Under the pieces are notes generated by a model, which was given only the letters and a program-made list of their open reading frames with translations, made no database searches and was not told the DNA's origin. Both the position numbers and the translations under genes were made by a program. From Hyaloperonospora brassicae (lineage: Eukaryota; Oomycota; Peronosporomycetes; Peronosporales; Peronosporaceae), in NCBI GenBank assembly GCA_947650285.1, contig CANTFL010001467.1:1-64000 (forward strand): a DNA stretch of 64,000 nt. Reading direction: 5' to 3'. Each line of letters begins with the position of its first letter. The first letter of the stretch is position 1. Below, piece after piece: positions 1-13,676 of this stretch.

Positions 1-125
1 GACTTAATTTATTAATATAACAGTTCTACTTTTACCCTACCTACGCTTCCTCGCTCGCCACGTGTACGTCCGTCGGGGCACCCAAATCCCTTGCGTTAAG
101 TTACGCAAGGGTGTGCCCCGTTACA
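1..125 (+). mobile_element. LTR fragment (Ty3/gypsy, same LTR family as element 2)
   Basis: This is the 3' part of an LTR cut by the window edge. It matches the 3' portions of the LTRs at 40,456-40,901 and 49,152-49,597 in order: the AT-rich stretch, the 'cagttctactttt' block, the 'cttcctcg' block, a CCCTTGCGT/ACGCAAGGG hairpin (about 88-111), and the terminal word CCCCGTTACA ending at 125. No internal retroelement sequence follows, so it is a solo or truncated LTR. Confidence 0.8.
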
Positions 126-1300
126 GTAAATGCAACACAGAACTGATTGTAGCTATAGTTTTGCAGATTATTAGCGGCCTATAGAACCGTTCAAAAACGT
201 TTTGCACTAGTTCGGCTTGTATAAATGAGACGGTGAGCATCTGAGACATTTGACGATATCTATTTTAATCAGAAGGACAATCGACGCGTCGTTAGCTAGG
301 TGCATCGACACAAGAATCGGATGGCATGTATGTTCGCTCATCGAAAGAATTGCAAGAATATAAGCGTTATGTTTTTTGCACCATGGAGGGCCAGTGACAA
401 GTTGGTAAACTATGCTTGAAGCCACAAAGTGTTGCGAAGGGACGATCTAGTTTCGTCTAGAATGTGCAGGCTGAAAGCATCGCGACGAACTAGTTTGATT
501 GCGCGACAATGGAATTTTTTTAATCTGAAGTTGATGCTATGAGCTGCGCAAGAGCAGCTAAATCGTACGAAAAACTGTTTGAATTGTTTATATCATTCGA
601 TACGTCATTAGCGCATAGTCTCATTTGATGTAGAGCAGACATGAATGATGTACCACTTATATAAAGCAACGGGCACGCTGGATAATATCATATAACGCTT
701 GTGGTTATACTTCAAATAGCGCTGCTCGCATAACAACTTACGCAAGTTGTCACCAAACAATGCACCATCGAACAGGTTGAACAGCCCGTGACAAGTTACA
801 GCAGTTGGCGTGACTCTTACAAACTTTCGTACATTCAGCTGTCGCTCATACACTCTGTACGTTATGGGCAAATCACGCTCGATACGACACGTCATTGAGT
901 TTGCGACCTTATTGGTACTCGCTGTTCAATCTCACTCGCTTATTGATAAACCTGCCAACAGAAAAGCGCCCAACAACTTTACTATCCAAGGAACCGCTTG
1001 TCTTTGATCGTGTTGAAGAAAGTACGCAGCGTCGATTGGAAGTGTACATCGTGGTAATCGAATTTTGTAGAATGCTGCAAGATGCTTATTAAACATAATT
1101 ATCAGCATGGCTGCAGTCTGTATCGATTAGCTTCGATATCCTTTACACACGTTAAACCAAAATATATACTATTGGATATAAATTAACATATCATCGATCT
1201 TTTTGAGGTATAATCAGGTCTCTTTATATACGTCTTTGACCGTGAATGCCATAAATAGCTTGTCTACGGCTTGACCAGAATGACCTATACGGATCACTGT
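126..1300. other. AT-rich intergenic stretch, nothing recognised
   Basis: Open frames here are short, overlap on both strands, and show no domain, signal peptide or repeat that I can identify. Confidence 0.5.
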
Positions 1301-3445
1301 TTATTTAGCTCCAAAACCGGCAATGAGGCTCAGCAATTTCATTTGCTTGCAATGCCACACACACTCTAGCGAAAGGTCGGTGGTACTGTTGCGAAAACCG
1401 TCTTTTTTAATTCTTATAAATCGAAAAATCAGATTCGACTTGACTTTTGCCGAGAAACACAGTAGCGACTCCACCACAGAACCGTAATATATACATATTT
1501 TAGGCTTTGACCCCACCCCATGATTCATAGAAAGTACAATCTCCATTATGGGATCCTAATGTCGACTTGAGAGCAGGTTCACACCTCACGGCAATCAACA
1601 GCTTGCCGTTCTCCTGCTAAATAAAATCGATACCTTCGAGTATCTAACTCGCCAGAAGGCGCTCTTTCTGACTCCTTACAATTGCACTGAATTCAGAATT
1701 GCGAATCAAAATCAGGTCTTGAGGTGCAACGGTTAAAGGTTTGGTGTCCTCTGAATTCGCGTCTCAATTATTGGGATCTCGCTCAGCCACAATCTCACCA
1801 ATACTATTGATGGAATTATTGAACAAAGTCGCGACGCTTTTCACAACATCTCTCACCTCGCCATCTTCCATGGACGCAACGATCTCAGACACTAACGAAT
1901 CTGATCAAACTATTCACCTTGACAAGACTCGAAGCAAACCTTTCGGAAGTCGATACATGTCATTTGATAGGGTCCAGTGTGTCCGCCTCACGACCATCCG
2001 CCAGGAATAGACCTTTGTCGCCTACTCATTCGATGTAGAACAACATCAAACTCATCAAATGTTCTCGATGCATTGACAACGTGACAGAGTGTACTTGGAG
2101 CTGGTTGAAATTTACTGTCTCGCGTGCTGCAAAGTCTTCAGCAATCATAATGTCAAATAACCAACGGCTGGACATTGTGCACACCGGATTCTTTTGGGAA
2201 AGTAGGCACCAACACGGACACGTTTGGCCTTGAACCAGCCACCGACTTTGATCATAGACTCTCAACGGGAGGTAGCAAGTTTTGGACTAGCCGTCTTCAT
2301 TTCGCTGATCAGGTTCTGCTATCGACAAAGTTAGGAAATGACGAAGGTCAACACTTCGTGAGACTCGGCACCACCGAAATGAATGTATACTTCTTGTAAT
2401 ACGATCTCCAGCTTGTGCGCGCCACACCAAACCCGAATAAAACCAAGATTTGTAACATTTTGGAACCTGGGGACACAATTGCAAAATCGGCCTGTCATTT
2501 TTTCGTTAGTTGAAGAGATGCCAATGATGATGCCACTCCATTGAGGCAGCACAGCGTCTAGCGCTTTTCAAGCAGTCTAGAATATACCTCGCCACTGTGT
2601 CGTTTGCACGCTGGAATCGCCAAAAAATGGAAATTGTGAATGCCATACTTACATAGATGTAAACGGAGAAGGATTTCGAGATACGAAGTGCTCATTTGTG
2701 TCGCCGAATCCAGTGCAATGGAGAACGTCCAAGACTGCTCTTACAGCTCTGGCAACAGCAAAAGAGCATACTCGTCTACCGTTGCTTCACTGGGACACCT
2801 TATCAAAGCCAATCCTGTCAGCTCCTATATAGACAGCAAAGTACGCATTATCTGGCGTTATGTGCATGCAGCTCCCAAATATTCAGCAGCAACGTCGAAT
2901 CGCGGAGAATTCTTGATATCGATACGGTAGCGGTCGATCCCTTCTTCATCTTTAAGATCTTTATTACCGGCAGCAATGTCAACGCGCCTGCATCATCTTT
3001 TTGTTACTCTCGCCCTCAACTTCATCTGGATCCCAGAACATGTCCTAAATGATTTTTTTTACAATTAGCGCGCTAAATGTATGCTGCCTCTGCATCTGCT
3101 GAGACTCAAAATTTGAATGTAAGGTGTGCTTTACGGGCTGCACATTCAAAAAGTAGCCCGTGTTGAGTATAACAGAGAGGCCTTTTTACTCCTGCCACCC
3201 ATAGGGGTGCTGCTTTTTCGGGTGCTGCGTGTAGTTGTCGGTTCTAAATGGGCTAAGTAATACTTGATGTTGGTGTTTCTCGCACAGTTTGCGCCTGGCT
3301 TGCTCTCGCGACCGAATTGAATACAAAAAAGACATATTACAGAGACAACAGTGCAGTCCCTGATGCTCCTTTGAGAGAATCGAACACCATATATTCGATA
3401 ATGGTCATTCTGAAAGGAAGTCTCTCGCTTATTTTTCGAGGTCAT
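1301..3445 (-). pseudogene. decayed hAT-like transposase with BED-type finger
   Basis: Minus-strand pieces in several frames line up in the order expected of a BED-finger/hAT-like transposase. The N-terminal piece (about 3,445-3,150) has a CLFC..FGRE..GA pattern followed by NIKYYLAHLE, like a BED finger. The central piece (about 2,552-2,330) carries MTGRF, a VWCGAHKLEIVLQEVY-type block and LISEMKT..PKLATSRWES, split by frameshifts. Further pieces lie at about 2,300-2,026 and 1,990-1,560 (VRSQKERLL). The C-terminal piece (1,546-1,301) ends with DLSLECVWHCKQ, which resembles the terminal region of these proteins. Stops and frame changes interrupt every segment, so no functional protein is possible. 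No terminal repeats were found. The assignment to hAT rather than another RNase-H-fold family is from general resemblance. Confidence 0.55.
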
Positions 3446-6400
3446 ATGATATATGTACCAACTTTATCCACGAGCTGTTGCGGGTACCACAGCTTTGGTT
3501 TTGGTATAACTCTTAGTCACGAAGGATATGCTCTTCTTAGATTGCGGGGGAGTCAATTTTAGGTCCCCGTTTCTCTTGTCGAATAATTTTTTGCTCGCAC
3601 ATTTTTCACGGACTCGCTCACTCGCCCATCACTCCCAACCATCTCCCAATCACAATTTTCCTATGACTCTAAGCCATTTACAAACCAGGTTATTTACAGC
3701 TCGCCAAAAATATTATTTACGGTGTCAAATATGTTGATAGTCCAAATGGATGTATATAAAGAGACCTGGCTATAACTCAAGTAGGCAAAAATCTACGTAG
3801 GTCAGGCTTTGAGTAGCTTTAATTTGACATCTACTACTACAAATCTACACGATGAGCGTATTGTCTTGGAAGATGTGATGTCACCAAATGCATCTATAAG
3901 CCAAGTAGTATAGCTAATTATCGTAGAGGTAGGTCGTCAATACCGTAATATTTCCCGTAGACTGCCTCTCTACACCGATACCATGCTCATGTATATGACT
4001 TTAAAGTGATAAATCGTTCATTAAGGCAACAATTGACGACGAAATCCAAATTTTGCTGCATGCGTTTAATTAAATACGTTGCAGTGTTTTCCAAGATCTC
4101 CAGATAAACTTAGATCAGGTGTTATCGCAGTACCAATTAAATAAAGTTGACACAAGCTTATTCTTCGTGTTTTTTTTACTATCTAAAACCTGTTGATAGA
4201 AAGACCCAGTACATATCCAGCACTTCATTTTCCGGTGTGATGTCTTGTAGATTTAGAAGGTAAACACTACTTTGTGTGTCTGTTCATCTTCGGTGCAATT
4301 ATCGGTTGCAGATCTTGTTATGTACACTACAGTATCTCCAAATACACTTAAGCTGGTAGTAAAATCTTCCGGGTGATATCCGCAACACTTTTTCAACATT
4401 TGCAACGAATCAATACATATATATTGAGTACCATTATGGTCGCTCATAAACCTCATGAAGCAAAAACACTTTGGCTTGCGTGAAACAGTATAAATTGTAC
4501 TTGAGGCAGCATTGTACTAAATCTCTGTGCCCCTATATATAATTCTCTAATCCTCTATCTGCTTGCTGCGTATACTTGAGGAGACTTGTTCGTAATCACA
4601 TGACACATAGTCCGATGAAGCGAATCACGAAGATGTTGTTGTTTACACATGTTGTACTTGAGTTACATGGAAGCCAGAACATTCTGTTTTTTATCCAATC
4701 AAGATTCCCCCGATCCATGTGGTATTTAAAACTGAGTATAACTACGTCTTTATTCGATACAAAATGTGCAATGATGATCGAGAAATAAATCTAGCATATG
4801 TATACTGCCTTTTCAAATGCAGTTGACACTAATATGCGCGTGCGATTGTATGTCGCTTACATACACTATATCTGGAATTAGACGTTTCAATAATTTGACA
4901 ACTTTCCTACAATATTATGGTAGTCGCGTACCTCGGAAATAAACTAAGTATTTATTCTATCATCTTCCACTATTATTTAGGAATACGTAGCATTGATAAA
5001 CTTGTTTCATCACTTAATCATTAGTTTTTCTGACGTAATAAATGTGTCAGATCGACAATCGTCGCTTTTATTTGAAATGGGTCATATTAGATGGAGGATA
5101 TAGCTTTAACTTAATCGGCTCTTCTCTAGCAATTGTCACATTCATTACAAAACAGCTCGTAATAATTCGATGTGCATACTCGTCCAAATTGCCGTTGATT
5201 GCTGGTACGTGATATGGAGCGTCATATTTAAAGCCGTCGTAGACTTTCTTGTTTTTTTCTACTTGTATGTCCGATGTATTAATTACCCACTATACAGTTG
5301 TTTACATAGATGACAACTAGCATCATCAGTATCTTTATTTGCCTTATCGAACTTATTGTGACGTAACAATAAGCTAATATAAGTGTGTATGGATCGGATT
5401 ATCAATCGTGACATTGGTTGGTAAAGTATTTATGGTTACACTTATTTATATTCGATCAATATTCCAATTTAGGCCATGAATCCGAAACGTTCGAGCTGAT
5501 ACTTCTACAATGATAAATAAATATTGTGCAACAGTTGGGTATGCTAGCGATTTTTGTACTTTACCAAGAAACTAAGCCAATGCGATGTCTTGGTCGATTC
5601 ACAAGTTGCAAACGGTATTATTTCATAATATAAGCCTTCAACTACTTTCTTTATGCAATATGCACCTCACCCATTTCGCTGCAACCTCACATGCCAACAG
5701 AAATCGCAAAAGGAGCAAATAATTGTTGCGACCTGTCGCGTATCTAGATCAATGGTGCACCTTATGTTGCATGTACGTATCATCAAAACCATAAGCAATG
5801 TGCATCTAGTACCAAAACAACATAAGAACCTCAACTGAGTACGATTGGTGCTCACGTACAAACCATCGATGTTACTCTAATATCACGATCCAATAAAAAT
5901 CAGGCATTTCTACAATTGAACTCCGCGTTTTGTGAGCTTGTGAAATATCCCATTGCGCCTTAACGGTTATGTTTGGATCTTAGCAAGCTCAATCAGACAC
6001 TTTGTTGTAAGTCATATCTTTTATGAATAATTAGGCTGCATAACACTCAGTTTCACTTTCGTGAGATCTATGCATAACGCAACACTTCTCGCGTCATTAA
6101 TGTAGGTCGTTGTCATACGCTAATCATCATTAATAATCTCTGGACCGTTCGTCGTGGAACATCCCCTAATCTCAATAAAGCTCACGTCTTACTTTGGCAT
6201 AAGGTATTGTGTTTTTTGCAATGCCGCTTGTGCATCAACAGTATTCGTGTATTATCAATACGAAAGAAATATGTTGATTTATGTGGTATACGTTAATATA
6301 GTACTATGGCATAAAAGTCAGATAATAATGGTGGTAGAAATTAAATCAGTATATTGTATATAGTCGTTTTTACTTATCTTACTCACTATCCTTTTGATCT

Positions 6401-9219
6401 GTAACGATCGGATCGTATATCTTGTTTAAAACAGGAAGGGACGTCATGGTGCTACCTTAACATAGAATGATTAACAAGCTGTTCAAATTTTCTTGAGTCA
6501 GGACGAAAATCCCCGGCCTGTCAATAAGTGTAAATAGACCGACGCACAATTCGTAAAGAGGTGAGAGCCCCGCTACCGACTTACAATAAGAGGTTTAGCG
6601 AGAGCTTCTAATAAATTGGTTGATTTGAATTCGTTTATATTTTGTTTAATTTGGGTTCTTAATAAGTACGAAAGGGTTCCCCAGCTCATGAGATCCACAC
6701 ACAATCGAAGTTTAATGTATCGTTGGCTGATTATCGGTTCTGACACCCCTGTATTGAGCTAACATAAATGACATGTAAATTCGCTGATCGGATACTGCCC
6801 TAAGCCTACTTATGTGAGCAATTATTATTCCTACAACTACTTATGTAATAGGTTGCCGTATTTTAACATACAAGGCGGTGTAAAACGCCCTCGTTCAATA
6901 CATTTGATTAAAGATCTGGATGAACTATTTTGAGAGCTAGAAGATTGACTTCATAAAACAAATCAGTCCCATTGTCATCATCAAAAGTGCAATCGAATAA
7001 CAGATGTCTTTACAAGCATTGAGACGGACGCACAACATAGCGTTTATAATTGACTAAAGATTTTATATCTACGCAATTGTTGGAGTTATGTCGTCGTTCT
7101 ATACCGAAATAATATGAACTATTGGATGGATAAATACCTCGCCAAATCAGGACGAAGGTTGGCACGTACAGTATGGCGCGCACACTTGCCGAGCATCCTT
7201 GAACGATGTGACAATATCATTTCTTTACTTCTGGCACCAATTTAATCGCTCATTGAAAGTTTGAATCGACGCGCTTCGCAAAGTTATGGGTCAAGTTTGT
7301 AAAACGTTTAAGAATTTAGCAGAGACGTCACAAAATATATCACACACACCATATCTATTGACACCCGTATTCTTTTGTGACTGATTATATTCTAAAACAT
7401 GTATTGTTGTCATCGAGCGTTAATACCAAATTCGAACAATGTATTCGTATAAAAACTTTCTGTCTTTCAGGCAGTTTTTAAAAATGAGTCCTTTTCTTGC
7501 AATGCGGTTCAGCACGCTCAGTTAAGATCCGCAAAATACAATTCGTATTGCAGTTATAAGCTAAAGACATATTTTACGGCTTGTGCTAATTGATGAAGAC
7601 GCTGAAAAGTGGACAGATTTTGATCGAGACCATTACTAATTTTTAACCATACAATTATAACCTTTTGATAATTTACGTTGGTAAATGTATATCAATTACG
7701 CGGCAATTAGAGCTTTATACGATACGACGATCAGCTAATTGTCGAATTTGGACTATAGATATATTACTTGGGGTGGTTCCTTGGGGTATTGGTGCAGTAC
7801 GCTTTTCGTTTAGATAATGAATGCCGGTTCACTCCCCTTAATGTGCACAAAAATCCCTGAGGGGGACAATCGTAGTATGATTCCCACAGTAGCTGAAAAC
7901 CTGCCACTACCTATCAAAACCCATGGTTGAAATATACGGATATAGGTGGTCGTTTGCGTACCCGAATATACATCACCAAACTAACCAGCCTATAGATCGA
8001 TTACTAGGGTGATATGCTGTAGTTTACAGTTAAGTCGAGTGATGGACGCTTTCGTACTCCTATCGACTTCGAATTAGAACTGACTTGATGCTACCCTTCG
8101 ACACATGCCTTACATTAGGTCCCTTTGCTAATTTATAATTAATGTGGATGGGTGCAGTGAATACTTGCTGGCGCAATAAATACCGCTATAATGGAGATGT
8201 TTTTGATGTAATAGTCGTTGCCAATATCTGCTAACAGTCGTTTCGATACAACCCGCATATTTTTGCATTTTAAGAAATAATGTCTCCCCTATATGCTGAG
8301 CGATTACGCAGTCTAAATAAATTAATCGGAATGCTACTGCGATAGGACAATTTCCTGATAACCGCACTTTATCCTACGAAATACGTCAGTGTCAAATAAT
8401 TAGGTATCTTATCATGTGTATTTGATTCGTATCATCCTTCAAAAAATTCACATTTTCAATCTTGATTGAACCAATTTGAGGAAAGGCCCTCTTTTTTCAA
8501 ATCTATTCAGTGATAGAATAAGCTATCGTTTGGTTCAGTAAACTTGTCACCACTACCAAAGCTATAATTCACATGCTCCCTCATAGTCGAAGATTGCTTA
8601 GTCAATCTTTCAATATAGTCTGTGCCCGGCTTGCGTCGTTATGGTATATTGACGGTCACACTTGTGTACCCGTCCGTACGGCGAGCTAGACTCTCTCAGG
8701 TGGACTCGTGTGGAAAAAAATTAATCTTGTTTTTATGGGTTAAGTTAGATCGTGTGGCAATCTTCACGCAATTACGAGTATGCTTGTACGGCTCTCGATA
8801 TATGTCAGGCTTATCTTGACGTGATCGGCTTTTCCAAAACGCGTACAAATTATCCGCTTGACTTTCTGACCACGTGATCCGTCTTGTGGTCTTGGACCTT
8901 GGCATCTACTGTATTGCTGCGTCCGATCGCAGTTATATTTTTTCTTGAGAGTCCTTCATTCCCGACCAAACAAGTCAGTCATATCACTTGATGAAAGTAT
9001 GCGAATTTCTTGACGTCGGGTGGATAATATTCCAACAGAAAGAAGAAATCGACACATGTACTAAGAAGTAAATTAAACTTTGTGTAATTTTTTACCAATC
9101 AATCAAGACCTACCACTGTTCTTACCAAAAGCTATGGATATTTGACGGTCCCTTGCACGACGTGAATCACTATATGTACTCTTCTCATCGCGGATCTCGA
9201 ATCGCGTACTGTGCTTAGC
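3446..9219. other. AT-rich gene desert
   Basis: About 5.8 kb with roughly 60% A+T and only short, overlapping open frames. I see no conserved protein motif, tRNA, rRNA or transposon end. The composition contrasts strongly with the GC-rich genes from 24.7 kb onward. Confidence 0.5.
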
Positions 9220-9460
9220 TCCTGTCTGATCGTGATCTTGTATCTGCTCTTGATTGTGCACCTGATCGCGATGGCGTACCTGGTCGCAGTCTTTATCCTG
9301 ATCGCGATCGCGTGGTAGGATACACACCTATCTGAAATTTATTGCGTACCTGATTGCAATCGCGTCCCTGGTTGCGATTCTCATCCTCATCGCTATATTC
9401 ATCGTGATTATAATTTTGTACCTGATAGCAATATCTTCCGTGATCGCGTATGGCGTATAG
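9220..9460. repeat. degenerate minisatellite (cctgatcgcgat.. unit)
   Basis: A unit of about 15-21 bp based on 'cctgatcgcgatcgcgta' recurs in degraded form (for example around 9,260, 9,298, 9,350, 9,367, 9,420 and 9,445). Read on the minus strand it gives a spurious RDQD-rich peptide, so the open frame there is a by-product of the repeat. Confidence 0.6.
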
Positions 9461-9887
9461 TACCGCTTGTCCTTATCTTTCAATTTTCCTTAGCCTACGA
9501 ACGAACGTCAATTTCCGCCGACGATCTTCGATCGTTAAAATGACGTAATGATAATATTGAGGCTGTTACCACCAATCATCCACTGGCTGATACTTAGCCT
9601 GAGCACGATTGGTTCTTCTGTCATTGAATGGCTTGAACACTTTATATCATCTTCCTCTTGCCCTAATCCATAAATTCATAGAGGCTTGATCAACAAAGTT
9701 CGAGGCACTTTGTCGCCTCAATATGCATTCTTCTAGGTGTTAATCGCTACCTTCCTAGTTTGCCAATACGTGTAATTTCTCTGATCAATCGAAATGAATT
9801 ATTATCCGATTAATTTTTTTTTAAATAAAACGGATCAAGAGTTTCTGAGGCATTCAAAATTTTGCAATTGAATAAATCCACAATTTA
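9461..9887. other. AT-rich spacer, nothing recognised
   Basis: No credible reading frame, repeat or regulatory pattern was recognised between the minisatellite and the decayed domain at about 9.9 kb. Confidence 0.4.
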
Positions 9888-10290
9888 GTGGCCCATATCT
9901 ATGTTGAGGTCGTTACACCGAGAAGAAGAGCAATGCCATTTTGGCTACCACGTTTGCGCCAAACAAGCCTGTCAACTTATACCTTTCAACTTCTTCTGCC
10001 ACGAGGATTTTACAGCTATTCCTCTGGTGAAGAAACTGAATGCAGACTCTATATTGCACCTTCTCTTGTAGCCACTGGAAACGACGTTCAGATTCATCGC
10101 AAGTTTCGATCCCAAGGTTGCGGTACACATGGGCAATACGCGCAACGGCGAGTATGGAAAATTACCTTCTGCCTCAAGTCACAACTTGTTCGGTGTACAT
10201 GACAATGTTGCAGAGAAGAGCAAAATGGCGGCTTCCATGCGGTGAATTTTTCAACACCAGGAGTGAAGACGCGTGAAATCGCCTGATTTG
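9888..10290 (+). pseudogene. decayed coding remnant, unknown domain (copy A)
   Basis: A 104-codon open frame (9,888-10,202) contains a 24-residue segment at 9,990-10,061 that includes LLPRG, then S-Y, then LYIAP. A closely similar segment occurs at 21,585-21,656: 11 of 24 residues are identical and others are conservative (F/W, S/T, E/D). Downstream, two other plus frames also look protein-like, as expected of a gene broken by frameshifts. I do not recognise the family. It may be a fragment of a repeated gene or of a transposon cargo. Confidence 0.3.
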
Positions 10291-13138
10291 GATGAAATAT
10301 GAGTCTTACATCTGTATAGGCTCGAGATGCCGCAGAAACGATCAATAAAACAGAACAAGGTGCTAGAGACGCAAGAAATCACACGTGATTGCGCCCTTTA
10401 ATTCGACTGATATTTTTATACCATAGAAATCAGCGCAATGGTGCATATGATTAGCTCAGATATAACCTTGTTTACTCTTTAATATAAGTTGTATCGTAGT
10501 TTTGTATGATCTAAGGATACAAAGGTTGATTTGATTTGATATCTACTCTTTAATACTGCATAGCGGAATTTTTTACCATTAAGTTGCGATGCGGTGGCCC
10601 TATATATTCTATACGGTAAGTATAATGTAATGATGAATGCATTCGAGACAAGTGTTACGCCTTATCGAGCGATGAAATGATTTACACAACGAAAGTTGGC
10701 CTAAGTGTCAAGCGTATTACCGTCCACCTTTAGGCTCGTGTAATTGTTGGAGACTATTTGATTTGGAATTATAATGAGTAGTATACGTCTGGGCAATGCG
10801 GACAATCTTGATGGTAATGTTAATCACACGAGAATGGATGATCTGGTGCAGGCAGAACACTTCGCCTATTTTCTCAATCGTGTGAATGGTAAACCGGAAG
10901 AAAAGTAATTTTTGAGAAGATACCGTGGGTTACGCTTTGTCAAAGATAAAAGAAAGTGCGTCGGTGTCACTCGTTCAATGAGATTAAACATTTGCAGGGA
11001 TCTCGTAAGAAGCACAAACACTCGCAAAAATCGCAGTCAAAATTTAGCTTGTCATTGATAATGTGCATTGTGGACCGGATGATTTATTGAGTTTTGAATA
11101 GCAGACTGGACCGCTTTCTGATCAGCGATGAAGCGGGTTTTGACAACATTGAGTCCTGTCACAGAAAATTTGATTGAACCGACTGCACGCTGATGAATAT
11201 GCGTATAGGAGCACAGAGACGATAAATGTATTGATTGTAGAGATACACGTGCAATAGTGATAACAAGTTTCTACTTTGTTGAAGGTTCTCAAATCGTCGT
11301 ATGGAATTGTAGACGAAAAGATTACACGCTTGGCTACAGTTGCTCTCATCAACGTGTGATAGCAAGATAATTACTGAAAAGGTGGTTTTGATGTCATACA
11401 AATAACATTGTTCGTGTTATATCGTGTCAAGTGATGACGAATGTTGTGAAGTTCGTGAAAGGTTATCTAATCATTTTTTAAACACAATAAAAATTGGTTT
11501 AGCGCACGATGATGATCAAAAGTTGGTTTAGTGGAGGTTCACAAGTGACTAGGACACTTAAATCCAGATAGTACTGTATCTAAATATTGACTCGTAATCC
11601 GTCTCCTGACAATACATATTGAAATCCGTAGCATTCCTGTCTGACTTCTGTTAAAGTTAAACATACTAAGAGCAGAGAGTCGATCAAAGACTCCGAATGA
11701 CACTCATCTATACGTCAGGTGGAAGTTGTCATATGCCTAGACAACAAGGGTACACACTGAATTCGAAGGATAGTCTATACAGAGGTTTTGCATTCCACCC
11801 GTTTTATCACGAAAGCAAGTATTGCCGCGTATTTTGTGCACGCATCGAAGATGCTGCGTTAATAAATGTGAACACTTCTTGTATTTTGCTAGAAGACTGT
11901 AAACTTCGAGTCTACGTTTCTGTATGGACTCAGAATAAATGTTTTAGTTTTGTGGCAGAGGAAGGTCGTATGATGATAACGGAGTGGAGCTAAGAATCAT
12001 GATAGAAATGGAGAAGCTGAGCGGATGCAGTGCAACGTTATGCAGATGGCTACATGTAAGTTTTATGTGTGGAACGCTTTGCGTAGCTTCTGGAGTGATG
12101 CGTTGTAAGCGCTGAACAAGTTGCGTTTGAACGTTCGCGTTCAAGATTGAGCTCTCTCAGGTACTCTGTACATCATGTTTACCGCGGCTATCGACTCTAT
12201 AGTAGTTCTAAAGACCGCATAATAAATCGGAATACTGCATGTGCAAATTCTAGAAGTTTATTTACGATAGAGATGTTAACGAAAGAGACCATGTACCTTC
12301 ATGAGGCCTTTTTTAACACCATGTGCTGTTTATAGCGAGCCCACAAAATAAAATGTTGAAACGTGAGGTGAGATAAGAATTACGATTTGCATCGATGATA
12401 AAGACAACAGCTTCATGTGCTTGCCAGTCATCGAATAGTGTGGTCGTTGTATTTCATCAAGCGCAGAATATGATGACATTGTACAGGCCTCAAAACAATA
12501 ATATTGAAGTATCGTGTTTGCAAATTAATTCTGGTCTGGCAAATGATGACTTCGTGCGAGATAAGTTACAGAAGGGCTATACAGAATATTGCAGGCAAAG
12601 GAGGAGATGACGAGTCGTAAAACGAGAAGTATATTTCCAAGAAAAGAAAATCTCCACTTGAAGAAAGAAGGATATGAATAAGTCAGCCAACTCAACTAAA
12701 TCCTCGATCATAGAAGAGATTCTAAGACTAGAGTCAATATAGACAAATTTGTCAATGTCACAGCATTTGAACCGCTGGTGAGTCTATGCGCAGCAGTCTC
12801 AAAAATGGGTGGTAAACGCAATTTCAAGATATACTTCCAGTTTTGTTCGAGAATGGGGTAAAAAGTGGACACTGCCAAAGCTCTAGAATCTTATCGGTTT
12901 TGAAGTTTGAAGCAGGCTTACAAGACGAAGCTAGACACAAAAATTAAAGTAAAGCGTTTGGAGGATGGATTGCTTGCGTCTAGGATGATCAAGATTTTTG
13001 AGTCAATTATGGAGTAACTTTTGCAGCTTATACTGATATACACATCGTAGAGACGATCTTTGCTCTGGAAAGAAAACAAAGGGTTTTTTCTGAGCACGGA
13101 GATGCTACAAACAATTTTGATGTAGTTAAAATAAAGAG
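10291..13138. other. AT-rich stretch left of element 1
   Basis: Plus-strand frames at about 10,770-10,910 and 11,697-12,610 have mildly protein-like composition but are broken by stops and match no family I know. They may be remains of an old transposon. No terminal repeats were found. Confidence 0.4.
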
Positions 13139-13618
13139 TGTAACGGAGTTACACGTCGGTTGGTAACTGACACGAAAAGTGTGGTCACCAAGGATGAAGA
13201 CCCATCACTGATGATATTAGAATACCGCATCAGTTGTTGAGGGCTGTTATGTGTAAGATACCAAACTACGAGATCTTGTAATGGGTATTGATTCCAGCAT
13301 TAGTGTCTAGATTAAATACGTTGGTCTGAGGTGTTCTTTTGGATAACCACAAATAGCTTTTAGCTCCCAATTTGGTCTGTTTATGACACGTGCCTTCCTT
13401 AGTCAATTTAATATCTCTAAGAGTCTAGCAAACGCCTCGTCAAGACAGCTACTCTTGAGCCCTCTGTGATGTGAATTTTTGAATCGTTTGGTCCCCTGGC
13501 ACAAGGCACATAAGCTCTTTAAGATTGTTGAATCTATGAGTCGAGTTCTTCGAGCCATGTTGCTCGTTGAGCGTTAAGTCTACCTCTGAATTATAAGGGG
13601 ATGTGTAGCTCCGCTACA
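13139..13618 (+). repeat. 5' LTR of element 1
   Basis: Starts TGTAACGGAGTTACA (itself a small hairpin) and ends in another hairpin, GTGTAGC/GCTACAC. It aligns over its 3' two-thirds with 20,147-20,627, sharing for example 'ttaaatacgttg', 'gctcgttgagcgttaagtc' and the final 'ctccgctaca'. The sequence TGGTAGCTCTTG, three bases after the end, is a candidate primer-binding site; I cannot assign the tRNA. Confidence 0.85.
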
Positions 13619-13676
13619 CTTGGTAGCTCTTGTATACAATTTACGCCCGAGTCATTACGACGAATCCTTTTTAAAG

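Noticed and set aside
9103..9327. RDQD-rich minus-strand reading frame
   Set aside because: It is produced by the degenerate minisatellite and has no other coding evidence.
10040..10276. Resemblance of NLFGVHDNVAE to the sulfatase-modifying (FGE) motif NxFGLYDMxGNVxEW
   Set aside because: The central G-N and the following W are missing, the frame is short and broken, and no other FGE motif is nearby.
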